64,000 bases of DNA from Fredinandcohnia humi (GTDB taxonomy: Bacteria; Bacillota; Bacilli; Bacillales; Bacillaceae_L): NCBI RefSeq assembly GCF_001439915.1, contig NZ_LMBW01000014.1, forward strand, positions 1-64,000, written 5' to 3'. Every line of letters starts with the position of its first letter. Position 1 is the first letter of the stretch. The position numbers were made by a program, and so were the translations under genes. This document shows, piece after piece, positions 35,317 through 44,825 of the stretch. The notes below the pieces were generated by a model. That model worked only from the letters and a program-made list of their open reading frames with translations, ran no database searches and was not told where the DNA came from.

Positions 35317-37527
35317 TTAGATTCTAGCTTTTTGTAATCTTAGAGAGTTAAGGACGACTGATACGGAGCTAAATGCCATTACCGCACCTGCCAGCCATGG
35401 GGCTAAGAGACCGAACATTGCAAATGGGATACAGATGATATTATATAGGAATGCCCAAATAAAATTTTGCCGAATGTTAGTCATCGTAGCTTTACTGATC
35501 TTCATCGCATCCACAACCTTATTTAAATCACCTTTTATAACCGTAATATCACCAGATTCTATCGCAATATCGGAGCCTGTCCCCATTGCAATTCCCACGT
35601 CAGCGACAGTTAATGCCGGCGCGTCATTGATCCCATCGCCAACCATCACAACATGTTTTCCTTGCTTCTGCAGACTTTGGATGATTTCTGCCTTTTTCTG
35701 TGGCGTGATTGTTGCATGGACATTTTCGATTCCCGTCTTTTTCGCAATCATCATGGCCGTCTCTTTGTTGTCACCTGTTAGCATGATGACTTCCATCCCT
35801 TGTTGTTTCAAACGAGTAACCGCTGCTTTTGACGATTGTTTCACTTCATCGGCAACAGCAATAATCCCAGAAAATCGAGAATGAATCGATACAACCATCA
35901 CTGTCTTTCCTTCTTGTTCTAGTCTCGTAATCTCTCTTTCTGCTCTTCGTGGTATGTAAAAACGATTCATACGAAAGTAACTTGGATTAGAAATGAATAC
36001 TTTTTTCCCATCTACTGTCCCCATGACCCCATAACCAGGAATGGATACGACTTGATTTGCATATGGGAGATTTACTCCCCTTTTTCTTGCCTCTTTGACA
36101 ATTGCTTGTGCAACAGGATGTCCTGAATTACCTTCCACTGCACCTGCTATCCCAAAAAACTCGCGCTCACTTAAATATTCAACAAACACGTCAGTTACTT
36201 CGGGCTCTCCTTTAGTAATCGTTCCAGTTTTGTCTAATACGATGACATTGCTTTTTCCGAGTACTTCAAGGTATTTTCCCTCTTTAAATAGAATACCCGT
36301 TTGTGCTGCTCGTCCACTCCCTACCATTACTGAAGTAGGAGTAGCCAAACCAAGGGCACATGGACATGCGATTATTAATACAGCAATCGTTTTTTCCAAG
36401 GCTTCACTTAATTCCCCCGGTTGAATCCACATATACCACAAAAAAAATGTAACGATGGAAATGAAGATAATAATCGGCACAAAGACCCCTGTCACTTTAT
36501 CGGCTATATGTTGAATCGGTGCTTTTGAGCCTTGAGCTTCCTCTACAATACGAATGATTTGTGACAAAGTAGTTTCTGATTCCTGTTTCGTTACCCTTAT
36601 TTTTAATGTTCCATTGTGATTAATGGTCCCAGCATACACATGATTTCCAACACCTTTTTCAACGGGTATACTCTCCCCTGTTAACAATGACTCATCAATC
36701 ATTGAAATCCCTTTGATAACTTGTCCATCAATTGGTACCTTTTCACCGGATCTCACAATAACCACATTCCCTGGTGAAATCTTATCAACGGGTGTTGGGT
36801 GTTCCGTACCGTCTAAAAACAATGTGGCAGTTCTCGTTTGCAACTGGTAAAGCTTCTTGATGGCCTCTGTTGTTCTCATTTTCGTTTTGGCCTCTAGTAA
36901 TTTTCCCAACAAAATGAATGTAATAATGAATGCACTTGTTTCATAAAACAAGACAATCGTTTGTGGATGACTGAACCTACCTAAATGAGTAAACGTTAAA
37001 TAATGACTATAAAAGAAGGCGGCGGAAGTACTTAACACGACTAATACATCCATATTTGCACTTCCACTTTTCAACGATTTCCAAGCTCTCTCGTAAAATT
37101 GAAACCCGATAATAAACTGAATTGGAATGGTAATCGCAAATTGGAATAACGGATTGATAAAAATTTCCGGAACTTTAATAAACGAAGCCCACTTAAAGTG
37201 GGAAAACATCGCCCACGCCAAAGGTATGGTTAGCACTGCTGAAATATAGAACTTCCACTTAAGAAGTGAAAGTTCTCTACGCTTTTCCATTTCTGACTGA
37301 AGACTATTCTTCCGATCAATTTTCGCCTCAAATCCAATTTTATTTATTCTATTAATAATTTCATTAATATTGGTCAGTGTATTAGTAAATGTAACACGAC
37401 CCTTTTCGGTCGTTAAATTTACATGTATTTCCTCTACTCCTTCTATCTTTGAGACTACTTTTTCAATTCTTGTCGCACACGCGGCACAATGCATTCCACT
37501 GATTTCTAAATGGCTAGTTTCTTTCAT
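35317..37527 (-). CDS. copA: P1B-type copper-exporting ATPase
   Basis: A 736-aa heavy-metal ATPase with a single N-terminal HMA domain (GMHCAAC, C14/C17). Six to eight membrane helices include the CPC motif ('IIACPCALGLATP'); then come the TGES actuator loop ('LTGESIPVEKG'), DKTGT phosphorylation site, HP motif ('GHPVAQAI') and 'GDGINDAPAL'. CPC plus N-HMA and the conserved N/Y/M-S helices fit Cu(I) export. Only one HMA domain instead of two is a common variant. It is the opposite strand to ycnK and ctaG shares its direction; no CopZ or CsoR gene is adjacent. Confidence 0.93.
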   Translation of the reverse strand: MKETSHLEISGMHCAACATRIEKVVSKIEGVEEIHVNLTTEKGRVTFTNTLTNINEIINRINKIGFEAKIDRKNSLQSEMEKRRELSLLKWKFYISAVLTIPLAWAMFSHFKWASFIKVPEIFINPLFQFAITIPIQFIIGFQFYERAWKSLKSGSANMDVLVVLSTSAAFFYSHYLTFTHLGRFSHPQTIVLFYETSAFIITFILLGKLLEAKTKMRTTEAIKKLYQLQTRTATLFLDGTEHPTPVDKISPGNVVIVRSGEKVPIDGQVIKGISMIDESLLTGESIPVEKGVGNHVYAGTINHNGTLKIRVTKQESETTLSQIIRIVEEAQGSKAPIQHIADKVTGVFVPIIIFISIVTFFLWYMWIQPGELSEALEKTIAVLIIACPCALGLATPTSVMVGSGRAAQTGILFKEGKYLEVLGKSNVIVLDKTGTITKGEPEVTDVFVEYLSEREFFGIAGAVEGNSGHPVAQAIVKEARKRGVNLPYANQVVSIPGYGVMGTVDGKKVFISNPSYFRMNRFYIPRRAEREITRLEQEGKTVMVVSIHSRFSGIIAVADEVKQSSKAAVTRLKQQGMEVIMLTGDNKETAMMIAKKTGIENVHATITPQKKAEIIQSLQKQGKHVVMVGDGINDAPALTVADVGIAMGTGSDIAIESGDITVIKGDLNKVVDAMKISKATMTNIRQNFIWAFLYNIICIPFAMFGLLAPWLAGAVMAFSSVSVVLNSLRLQKARI

Positions 37528-37616
37528 AACAGAGCTTCACCACTTTCATTTTCCTTCAATTATTATATTCTATTAAAAATTGATATTTTTTAGAACAAAT
37601 AATAGATTTATTAAAA

Positions 37617-37655
37617 GGCCTAACTTCAGAAAGGAATTGAAGTTAAACCTTTTGA
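37617..37655 (-). terminator. terminator of ctaG
   Basis: AACTTCA and TGAAGTT form a stem with 13-nt loop, extended by GGCC/GGTT pairs, and a U-rich tail follows on the minus strand, about 40 nt past the ctaG stop. Confidence 0.75.
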
Positions 37656-37693
37656 TGTCTTTATAAGCCTGCTTTCTCCATCTGATTTTCTGA

Positions 37694-38485
37694 TTACTCA
37701 CTCTCAATCCGGGTTGTTGCGGTTAACGCAATTTTGTGGATTCCCAGCATGATAAACCCTGCGAATGCTTGATCATACTTTGTATGCAATGGAGGGGGAA
37801 GTAGTAAGGAAATGGATTGTGAGGGTATGCAAAGATGAGCCGTTAATTGTGTGAGGAAGGGGTTGTTTAGTCCATCAACTAATGCACTGAAAATGAATAA
37901 TAAACAAGCTGGCATTAATAGAATCCCACTTAGAACAGCAAATCGATTTTTTGCCTCTTTACTTAATCGTTGCATGGGATCAGGTGACACAATCGGCCAC
38001 CACATACTAAATGACAAAATCAAAAGCACAAAAATAGTTCCATTTTGAAGAATGGAATGTTGTAAAAAGACATGTAAAACAACTGGTAAATGGTACATAA
38101 ACAAGATTATCGCAAAAACAATTAATGCAATCCTTGGGCTTAAAAACCACTTACTTACTCCGTTAACAATAGGAATTCCCCTTATCCTTTGAAACAAAGC
38201 ACTAGGTATTCCTACTAAAAGAATAGGCGGGACAATAAAGTATAAAATACTCATTTGGATCATGTGTAAGCTAAAGGAAAGATGACTTATTGTGGTTAGA
38301 GGACTACCAATGGACAGGTAAAACAAGCCTAAACCAAAGAAAAAGTAAAGTGGTTGTTTTTGATACAATTTAATTTTTGTAATACGATGCACGAATAGGG
38401 AATAAATACTAGCAATAACCATCAAACTCATTAACAATGGAAAATTCCACATTAATTGCTCCTCAAGCAAAACATCAATATCCAT
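37694..38485 (-). CDS. ctaG: CtaG-family cytochrome c oxidase assembly protein
   Basis: A 263-aa membrane protein with seven hydrophobic segments, matching the caa3-type CtaG (Bacillus YtpI/CtaG group), not the periplasmic Cox11 type. It is thought to help place Cu in cytochrome oxidase. It is transcribed in the same direction as copA, opposite to the YcnK-like regulator. The C-terminal 'FAGFIMLGIHKIALTATTRIESE' shows a shorter tail than usual. Copper-linked neighbours support the assignment. Confidence 0.85.
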   Translation of the reverse strand: MDIDVLLEEQLMWNFPLLMSLMVIASIYSLFVHRITKIKLYQKQPLYFFFGLGLFYLSIGSPLTTISHLSFSLHMIQMSILYFIVPPILLVGIPSALFQRIRGIPIVNGVSKWFLSPRIALIVFAIILFMYHLPVVLHVFLQHSILQNGTIFVLLILSFSMWWPIVSPDPMQRLSKEAKNRFAVLSGILLMPACLLFIFSALVDGLNNPFLTQLTAHLCIPSQSISLLLPPPLHTKYDQAFAGFIMLGIHKIALTATTRIESE

Positions 38486-38553
38486 GTTAATCCCTCTCTT
38501 CGAAAGAATGTCTCATGCTGTTCATAATCGCAACCATATAGCTTATGTTTGAG

Positions 38554-38571
38554 TTTGTGATTTATCACAAA
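38554..38571. promoter_or_regulatory. 18-bp inverted repeat, candidate operator for the copper regulator
   Basis: TTTGTGA-TTTA-TCACAAA, followed by another TTGTCACAAAC half. It lies in the divergent gap between ctaG and the YcnK-like gene (125-140 bp before the latter). It resembles an FNR/CRP-type half-site pair but with a 4-nt rather than 6-nt spacer. Either YcnK autoregulation or a redox regulator could use it. Confidence 0.5.
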
Positions 38572-38695
38572 TTGTCACAAACTTTTCATACAATTGCAGT
38601 TTCTCGTTATTTCAATTAAAGCAATAGATGATAGAATAAATGTTGTAGATTGTTGCTTTTTTTAAGAATATCTGACCTAACAAAGAGGTGATCAC

Positions 38696-39283
38696 ATGCT
38701 GCCAATAGAAAGGCAGAGCCAAATACGAAAGTTGATTCAATCAAAAAAGACATTAAAAATTAGTGAGCTAAGTGAACAATTTAATGTCTCTGAAATGACG
38801 ATTTATCGTGATATTAAGCCTCTAGTTGAAGAAGGTCTTATCGCAAAAACCTTTGGTGGGATATCACTTGTTGAAAAAAATAAACATGTGCTGCCAAATC
38901 AAAGCCAATGTGTGTACTGTCACAAACCACCCCAGTCAAAAATGGCGTATCGGTTAATCTTAGCTGATGACAAGATCGAAAAGGCCTGCTGTGCTCACTG
39001 TGGACTCCTTCGACATCGCCAACTGGGTGAAGAAGTGTTACAGGCGATCTGTCATGATTTTTTTATGAGTACAACGATAAGTGCTCCTTTAACTTGGTTT
39101 GTCATGGACACCACTCTTAACGTCGGTTGTTGTCAACCACAGGTACTCACGTTTGAAAACCGAGAACATGCCGAAAAATTTATAAAGGGCTTTGGTGGAG
39201 AAATCTATGGATTACAGGATGCTATGGAAGTGATTCATCAGAAAATGCAAGGTCCTTCAGGTTGTCGCACTAAACATCATTAA
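38696..39283 (+). CDS. ycnK: DeoR-type regulator with C-terminal NosL domain (YcnK-like copper sensor)
   Basis: A 195-aa fusion. Residues 1-60 form a DeoR HTH ('RQSQIRKLIQSKKTLKISELS', 'NVSEMTIYRDIKPLVEEGLI'). Residues about 70-190 are a NosL-like metal-binding domain with several Cys pairs (CVYC, CCAHC, CCQP). This matches B. subtilis YcnK (190 aa), a Cu-dependent repressor of ycnJ copper uptake. GAGGTGATC precedes the ATG. It is followed by a YtkA-type lipoprotein gene and lies opposite ctaG and copA; it probably controls those with copper as ligand. Confidence 0.88.
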   Translation: MLPIERQSQIRKLIQSKKTLKISELSEQFNVSEMTIYRDIKPLVEEGLIAKTFGGISLVEKNKHVLPNQSQCVYCHKPPQSKMAYRLILADDKIEKACCAHCGLLRHRQLGEEVLQAICHDFFMSTTISAPLTWFVMDTTLNVGCCQPQVLTFENREHAEKFIKGFGGEIYGLQDAMEVIHQKMQGPSGCRTKHH

Positions 39284-39327
39284 GTAAGGCAATAATGGAA
39301 TATAACTTATAAACGGAGGAATGGAAA

Positions 39328-40095
39328 TTGAAAAGAAAATTAGGAGTGTTACTTTTAGTATTGATCATTGGCTTATTAGCTGCATGTGGTAACAAAGATA
39401 AAATTGAAGAGAAAGACCAGGCAACTGAAGAACTAAAGCCACTCGAAGTTGAATTTATCGTACCTGAAAAAGCCGATTTAGGTGAGAAAATCCAACTTAA
39501 AGCAGTTGTTACATATGGGGAAGAAAAAGTGAAAGACGCGGACGAGGTTAAATTTGAATACTGGGAAAGTGGTAAGCAAGGAGAAAGTACAATGGTCGAA
39601 TCGACGAATAATGACGATGGTTCGTACACCACCGAAGTGACATTTGACCATGATGGGGTTTATGAGATGTATGCCCACACAACTGCGAAATCTATGCACA
39701 CAATGCCAAAAAAATCAATTACAATCGGTGACGGTGCCAGTGCCACTCATGAGGAAGAACATCAAGATCATGCAGAAGGTCATGACCACGGGCATAATGA
39801 AGGTCTCAGTATGCATTTTATGAAACCAGGGGCTATTAAAGCAAATCAAGAAACAGAATTAGCTGTACACCTACAACTTGATAATGAACCTCTAACGAAT
39901 GCTAGAGTTCGATATGAAATTTATAAAGCGGGTTCAGAAAAGCATGACTGGGTTAATACAGAAGAAGGTGCTACAGGGGAATACAAAGCCTCTCATTCAT
40001 TTAATCTAGATGGAACTCACACAATCGTCATCCACGTTGAAAATGACAGCGGTCTGCACGAGCATGAGGAACATCTAGTTGAGATAAGTAAATAA
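39328..40095 (+). CDS. YtkA-like lipoprotein with histidine-rich linker
   Basis: A 255-aa exported lipoprotein. The signal sequence ends at the lipobox LLAAC (Cys at residue 21). Two YtkA/FixH-like immunoglobulin-type domains (about residues 38-128 and 170-252) flank a His/Asp-rich linker ('HEEEHQDHAEGHDHGHNEG') and an MHFM segment, good copper or zinc ligands. YtkA-type proteins are found with cytochrome oxidase and copper genes. It follows ycnK by 44 nt in one transcript. I infer extracellular copper binding or delivery. Confidence 0.85.
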   Translation: MKRKLGVLLLVLIIGLLAACGNKDKIEEKDQATEELKPLEVEFIVPEKADLGEKIQLKAVVTYGEEKVKDADEVKFEYWESGKQGESTMVESTNNDDGSYTTEVTFDHDGVYEMYAHTTAKSMHTMPKKSITIGDGASATHEEEHQDHAEGHDHGHNEGLSMHFMKPGAIKANQETELAVHLQLDNEPLTNARVRYEIYKAGSEKHDWVNTEEGATGEYKASHSFNLDGTHTIVIHVENDSGLHEHEEHLVEISK

Positions 40096-40103
40096 CACAA
40101 ACT

Positions 40104-40150
40104 GCAAAAAATCCTCACAAATATTGATTTTTCAACATTTGTGAGGAGAT
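40104..40150. terminator. bidirectional intrinsic terminator
   Basis: CCTCACAAAT (40113-40122) pairs with ATTTGTGAGG (40137-40146). It ends the lipoprotein gene and the convergent YdeI-family gene. Confidence 0.85.
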
Positions 40151-40156
40151 TCACTT

Positions 40157-40807
40157 TTATTTCTTTTTCTGGCGATATAAATCAACGGTTTTATAGCCTT
40201 GTGATAAAATATCTATCATCTGTTCCAGACGTTTTTCACGTGTTTTTTGTTGTTTTGCTGAAAAGATATAACGAGCCCAATCTCTTTGATAACCTGGTGT
40301 TAACTGTTGATAGAATACAAGTTCACTAGGATGGTCAGTTAATAGTTTTTCGACATCTCCTACATTTTCCTCATAATCGGCAACACACTGACTTGCGGCT
40401 GATGATTTTTTCACTTTCTTCTGCTCCCGCTTTAAACCAACAACCGTAAAATTATCATCCATGCTTACCATCCTAGAAAATTTTAAATCACTATCCTGTA
40501 CATAACCATCTTCTCCAACATTCATGGCTGGAAATATTTCATCCCTATGAACAAAAGTAGGATATCTCTGATTCCCTTTTTTCGGATAAGCAAAAAATAA
40601 ATACCCCTTTTCAAGCAAGTGATTTTCATTAATAATACGCTGTGTATGCTGGACCATATCATCAATCGTTTCAACAAAAATGAAAATAGCGTCATGTCCC
40701 CCAGATAAAGACGTTTTGGGATCAGCAAATACATCATAATCACTTGGTTGATTAATAACGACCATGTTTTTGTACTTTATTAGATTTAATTTACCGATAA
40801 TTGTCAT
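40157..40807 (-). CDS. YdeI/OmpD-associated-family protein (DUF1905/YdeI type)
   Basis: A 216-aa cytoplasmic protein. The C-terminal 'ARYIFSAKQQKTREKRLEQMIDILSQGYKTVDLY' helix is the hallmark of bacteriocin-protection/YdeI-family proteins; the N-terminal half is a nucleotide-like alpha/beta domain. In Gram-positives the function is unknown. AAGGAGC lies before the ATG. Convergent with the lipoprotein gene; no functional partner evident. Confidence 0.75.
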   Translation of the reverse strand: MTIIGKLNLIKYKNMVVINQPSDYDVFADPKTSLSGGHDAIFIFVETIDDMVQHTQRIINENHLLEKGYLFFAYPKKGNQRYPTFVHRDEIFPAMNVGEDGYVQDSDLKFSRMVSMDDNFTVVGLKREQKKVKKSSAASQCVADYEENVGDVEKLLTDHPSELVFYQQLTPGYQRDWARYIFSAKQQKTREKRLEQMIDILSQGYKTVDLYRQKKK

Positions 40808-40905
40808 GTTTTGCTCCTTACTATCTGATTCTAAGTAACTTCACCTTTACTACCTTTTACTATAACTAGAATTGTATATATCGACAAGTGTCAGCCACCA
40901 TCACA

Positions 40906-40954
40906 AAAAAACACCTGCAATATGTTGGATAGCTACATTTGCAGGTGTTTTAAA
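40906..40954. terminator. terminator of the sugar operon
   Basis: AAACACCTGCAA pairs with TTGCAGGTGTTT across an 18-nt loop; a U run follows on the minus strand and an A run precedes it, about 40 nt past the isomerase stop. Confidence 0.85.
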
Positions 40955-40992
40955 AGTGCTACGTTTAAAATTAATCGAAGGTTCTTATTTCG

Positions 40993-41961
40993 TCATACCC
41001 ACCACATATTACCCGGTACTTCTTCAAGCAAGACTGACTTTAAATTTCGTATAGCACGGGAAAATCCTTCTTCAATTGACATGATTGGGTCCTCATGTTC
41101 AATACTTACGACATAGTCGTATCCATATGTTCGTAGAGCACTCATCATATCTGACCATTCTTGTAGACTATGGCCACAGCCCACAGAACGGAAGGACCAT
41201 GCTCTCGTTTGAACCTTGCCATATGGCTGCATGTCTGTCAGCCCATACATGTTGACATTATCTTGATCAATATACGTATCCTTCGCATGGAAATGGTGAA
41301 TCGCATTTGCCTTACCTAGGATTTTGATCGCCGCTACAGGATCAATTCCTTGCCACCATAAATGACTTGGGTCGAGGTTCGCGCCAATTGCATCACTTGT
41401 TTCCTCTCGTAGCTTAAGAAGGGTATATGGAGTGTGAACTAAAAAACCACCATGAAGCTCTAGCCCAATCTTCACATGATGATCTTTTGCAAATTGGCCC
41501 CACTCCTTCCAATATGGAATTAACTTTTCCTCCCATTGCCATTTTAAAACATCACTGTACTCATTTGGCCATGGAGCAATCGGCCAGTTTGGAAATTTCG
41601 CATCTTCATGGTCTCCTGCAGTGCCTGAAAAACAGTTCACCACTGGAACACCTAGTAAACTTGCAAGCTTAATCGTTTTCACCAAAGTCTGATGGGATTC
41701 GTCGGCAAATTTTTGATCAGGAGAAAGTGGGTTTCCATGACAGCTGAACGCGCTGATTTGGAGTCCACGTGATGTCACTTTTTCCATATATTCGCTTCGT
41801 TTTCCCTCATTTCCTAGCAATTCGTCAAGGTTACAATGGGCATTCCCTGGATATGCTCCAGTCCCAATTTCTACTGCATGTAATCCTGAGGCAGCTACAT
41901 AATCAAGCATGTCTTCAAAGCTTTTTTCTGAAAATAAAACGGTAAATACTCCTAGTTTCAT
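40993..41961 (-). CDS. sugar phosphate isomerase/epimerase-family TIM-barrel protein
   Basis: A 322-aa xylose-isomerase-like (AP_endonuc_2) barrel. Metal-site residues are visible: 'ALELHG'-type Glu (GLELHGGFL), 'NLDPSHLWWQG' His, 'HFHAKD' and 'SIEHEDP' Glu. Relatives include IolE, 3-dehydroshikimate dehydratase and 3-keto-disaccharide-acting enzymes. GGGAGGGG lies before the start. Last gene of the sugar operon, 18 nt after a Gfo/Idh/MocA gene, so it likely acts on the oxidised sugar they make. Confidence 0.88.
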   Translation of the reverse strand: MKLGVFTVLFSEKSFEDMLDYVAASGLHAVEIGTGAYPGNAHCNLDELLGNEGKRSEYMEKVTSRGLQISAFSCHGNPLSPDQKFADESHQTLVKTIKLASLLGVPVVNCFSGTAGDHEDAKFPNWPIAPWPNEYSDVLKWQWEEKLIPYWKEWGQFAKDHHVKIGLELHGGFLVHTPYTLLKLREETSDAIGANLDPSHLWWQGIDPVAAIKILGKANAIHHFHAKDTYIDQDNVNMYGLTDMQPYGKVQTRAWSFRSVGCGHSLQEWSDMMSALRTYGYDYVVSIEHEDPIMSIEEGFSRAIRNLKSVLLEEVPGNMWWV

Positions 41962-41979
41962 TACTTCATTCCCCTCCCG

Positions 41980-43017
41980 CTACAATTTAACACTTTCCCC
42001 TGTTTCACTACTTTCATAAATCGCATCGATGATTTTTGAGACTTGTAAAGCTTGCTCTGGTTTCACGATTAGTACACCTATTCCTAAACAGCTATCAACA
42101 AAGTTTTTCGCTTGTGGAATATCTGGAGAGTCTTCACCCGGTACCCAGTTCGCAACCGTATTTAGGAGCATTCCGTGCTTCGCTTGATTTAATTGAAGTG
42201 GGAATAGATCAATTCCACCCTTAAGCCCCGAAATGCTAACTCCTTCTTCATCCTGCGGAATATTGGCTGACCATGACGTTTCAAAAAGCATCGAGGCACC
42301 GTTTTGAAATTTAATATAGGCTGTTACATGATCATCCACATCAAAAGATTCCGAATCGAAGCCTCCCCATTGATTGACTTGGTTTGGCATCTTACTTAGG
42401 CGGTTATAGGCTGTACCGCTTACCACTACAGGCTCTGGATTTCCTAATAACCATAAGGATAGGTCTAAGAAATGACAGCCCCAATCGATAAGGGTTCCTC
42501 CACCTTGCAGTTCTTTATTAGTAAAGACACCCCAACCCGGCACCTTTCGTCTTCTTAATGCTTTTACCCTTGCAACGATGGGTTCACCAATTTCATTTTC
42601 TAAAACTAGCCTTTTTGCAGCCTGCGAATCTTTTAGAAAACGATAATGATAGGCAATTGCCAACACTTTCCCTGTCCTGTTGGAAGCATCAATCATTGCC
42701 TGACATTCTTCTGCTGACATCGCCATTGGTTTTTCACATAACACATGAACGCCCGCATCAAGTGCAGCAATTGAAATCTCCGCATGAAACTTATTCGGGG
42801 TACAAACAACAACGGCATCAACTTGAGCAAACATTTCCTGATAGTTTGTATAAACCTTTGAAATCTGGAATTTTTCTGCAACAGTCTTTGCTATCTCTTC
42901 ATTTACATCACAAATCGCTTCAATCGTGACATGCTCGGATAAGTGTTGGAATGCAGGTATATGCCGTGCTTGTGCGATTCCACCAGCTCCTATTATTCCA
43001 ATTCTTAGTTTACTCAC
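41980..43017 (-). CDS. Gfo/Idh/MocA-family oxidoreductase (first of two)
   Basis: A 345-aa NAD(P)-dependent sugar dehydrogenase. The N-terminal GIIGAGGIAQARHIPA Rossmann motif, 'VLCEKPMAMS' (catalytic Lys) and 'GGGTLIDWGCHFLDLSLWLLG' with its His are typical. The gene starts with GTG, 6 nt after GAGGTG. It is 42-45% like its neighbour only by eye and forms with it a pair often seen in 3-keto sugar or inositol pathways. Substrate not predictable. Confidence 0.88.
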   Translation of the reverse strand: MSKLRIGIIGAGGIAQARHIPAFQHLSEHVTIEAICDVNEEIAKTVAEKFQISKVYTNYQEMFAQVDAVVVCTPNKFHAEISIAALDAGVHVLCEKPMAMSAEECQAMIDASNRTGKVLAIAYHYRFLKDSQAAKRLVLENEIGEPIVARVKALRRRKVPGWGVFTNKELQGGGTLIDWGCHFLDLSLWLLGNPEPVVVSGTAYNRLSKMPNQVNQWGGFDSESFDVDDHVTAYIKFQNGASMLFETSWSANIPQDEEGVSISGLKGGIDLFPLQLNQAKHGMLLNTVANWVPGEDSPDIPQAKNFVDSCLGIGVLIVKPEQALQVSKIIDAIYESSETGESVKL

Positions 43018-43027
43018 GTTTTACACC

Positions 43028-44056
43028 TCAGTTGATTGAGATAATCTTCTTTGTCTCTTTTGATTCGAGTGCTGCCAATATCACCTGTAACGATTTCATT
43101 CCTTCTTCTCCTGATACAGGTGACGTTGTGTCGGTAACAATAGAATTGACAAACTGTGGGATAACGTGAGAATTTGTTTGTCCACCATCTTCATTTGTTT
43201 GAATACCGCCTAATTCACATTTCACAACCTCACCATTTTTATATTGAATAATGACGTTAGCAACTGGATCATCCTCTAGTCGTAAAATCGCCTTTTCCCC
43301 ATAAATAATCGTTGAGTTATCCTCCTTTGAAACATAGGACCAGCTCGCAGCTAATGTACCGATGATTCCAGATTCTGTTCGTAAAATACAGACCGCTGTA
43401 TCATCCACATCCGCGTTTTCCTTTGCACTTGTTTCAATAAACGACCCGACCTCTACAAACTCTTCGCCCAACAAAAAACGCAGCAAGTCTGTTTTGTGGA
43501 CACCAAGATCACCCATTGCCCCAATAAAGGCCTCTTTCTTCTTAAAAAACCAGCTATCATTTCCGTCCACACTCCAGCCTTCTGGTCCACCGTGTCCAAA
43601 TGCTGTACGGAAGCTATATATTTTTCCTAGTTCACCATCTTCAATCATCTGTCTAGCCTTTTGATGGGAAGCGACAAATCGTTGATTATGACCAATCATC
43701 AGCTTCTTGTTTGATTTCTTCGCCGCTTCAATCATATTCATCGCTTCTTGCATGGAAGTAGCCATCGGTTTTTCACAAAGCACATGCTTTCCTGCTTCCA
43801 ATGCGGCAATCGAGATGGGTGCATGCAAATAGTTTGGTGTACAAACACTAACTGCATCTACCTCAGGATCTGCAAGAAGTTCTTCATAGCTTGTATAGGC
43901 TATTACACCATACTTACTCGCAACCTTATGGGCTCGTTCCTCGACAACATCACAAACTGCTACAATTTCGACATTTTCATTCATCGAATATTCAGGCAGG
44001 TGACGGTGCTGGGCAATACTCCCACAACCAATCACAGCAATTTTCACTATGCTCAT
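43028..44056 (-). CDS. Gfo/Idh/MocA-family oxidoreductase (second of two)
   Basis: A 342-aa sugar dehydrogenase of the same family: 'VIGCGSIAQHRHLPEYS', 'HVLCEKPMATSMQEAM' and 'AMGDLGVHKTDLLRFLLG' (His). A GGGGAGGAA site precedes the ATG. It lies between the ThuA-like and the first dehydrogenase genes. In Sinorhizobium ThuA and ThuB (a Gfo/Idh protein) oxidise trehalose-type disaccharides to 3-keto forms; the arrangement here is similar. Confidence 0.88.
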   Translation of the reverse strand: MSIVKIAVIGCGSIAQHRHLPEYSMNENVEIVAVCDVVEERAHKVASKYGVIAYTSYEELLADPEVDAVSVCTPNYLHAPISIAALEAGKHVLCEKPMATSMQEAMNMIEAAKKSNKKLMIGHNQRFVASHQKARQMIEDGELGKIYSFRTAFGHGGPEGWSVDGNDSWFFKKKEAFIGAMGDLGVHKTDLLRFLLGEEFVEVGSFIETSAKENADVDDTAVCILRTESGIIGTLAASWSYVSKEDNSTIIYGEKAILRLEDDPVANVIIQYKNGEVVKCELGGIQTNEDGGQTNSHVIPQFVNSIVTDTTSPVSGEEGMKSLQVILAALESKETKKIISIN

Positions 44057-44079
44057 CCGAAATTTCCTCCCCTATGTAT

Positions 44080-44805
44080 TTATTTGCTCGCTTTAATTTC
44101 CTCAAGTGGTTTCGCATTCCCATAAATCGGCTTTGGCAGCTCAGTAGGCTTTGCCCATTTGACTGCATTGCGAATCACTCGTTGAATGTCCTTATGATGG
44201 TACGTTGGGTATGTCTCATGGCCTGGTCGGAAATAAAAAGTTTTGCCTTTCCCTCTTTGATACGTGCAACCACTTCTAAATACCTCTCCACCTTCGAACC
44301 AACTCACCATTAACAGCTGGTCAGGTGCTGGAATATCAAAATGTTCCCCATACATTTCTTCCTTTTCAAGCTCGATATATTCGCCAAGCCCTTCGACAAT
44401 CGGATGACTTGGGTCGACAATCCAAATCCTTTCTTTTTCACCAGCTTCTCGCCACTTTAAATCACAAGAGGTCCCCATCAAAACTTTGAATATTTTCGAG
44501 AAGTGACCTGAATGAAGAATAATTAGCCCCATTCCATCAAGAACCCTCTGCTTTACCTTTTCAACAATCGCATCACTTACCTCATGATGGGCAAGATGTC
44601 CCCACCATACTAAAACATCTGTCCCCAAAAGAACGTCATCTGTTAAGCCATGCTCTGGCTCATCAAGGGTTGCTGTTTTAACCTCGAATGGCTCCTCCTT
44701 TAAAAACCCTGCAATGGCCCCATGAATTCCTTCTGGGTATATCTCTTGTACAAGCGGATCCTTCTGCTCATGGCGATTTTCATTCCAAACCGTTACCTTT
44801 AGCAT
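44080..44805 (-). CDS. ThuA-like trehalose-utilisation protein
   Basis: A 241-aa ThuA-family (class I glutamine-amidotransferase-like fold) protein. Segments '[11 protein letters not shown]', '[14 protein letters not shown]', '[17 protein letters not shown]' and '[17 protein letters not shown]' are characteristic. ThuA in rhizobia takes part in trehalose/3-keto-sugar catabolism, exact reaction unclear. The start at 44805 is preceded by GGAGGAGGAATCG; an earlier ATG overlaps it. It follows the response regulator gene by 20 nt. Confidence 0.85.
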   Translation of the reverse strand: MLKVTVWNENRHEQKDPLVQEIYPEGIHGAIAGFLKEEPFEVKTATLDEPEHGLTDDVLLGTDVLVWWGHLAHHEVSDAIVEKVKQRVLDGMGLIILHSGHFSKIFKVLMGTSCDLKWREAGEKERIWIVDPSHPIVEGLGEYIELEKEEMYGEHFDIPAPDQLLMVSWFEGGEVFRSGCTYQRGKGKTFYFRPGHETYPTYHHKDIQRVIRNAVKWAKPTELPKPIYGNAKPLEEIKASK

Positions 44806-44825
44806 CGATTCCTCCTCCAATCTGT

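Noticed and set aside
40104-40150. Third copy of the 13029/16304 repeat
   Set aside because: Only the CCTCACAA terminator stem is shared; the flanking sequence and MFS tail are not, so it is an independent terminator.
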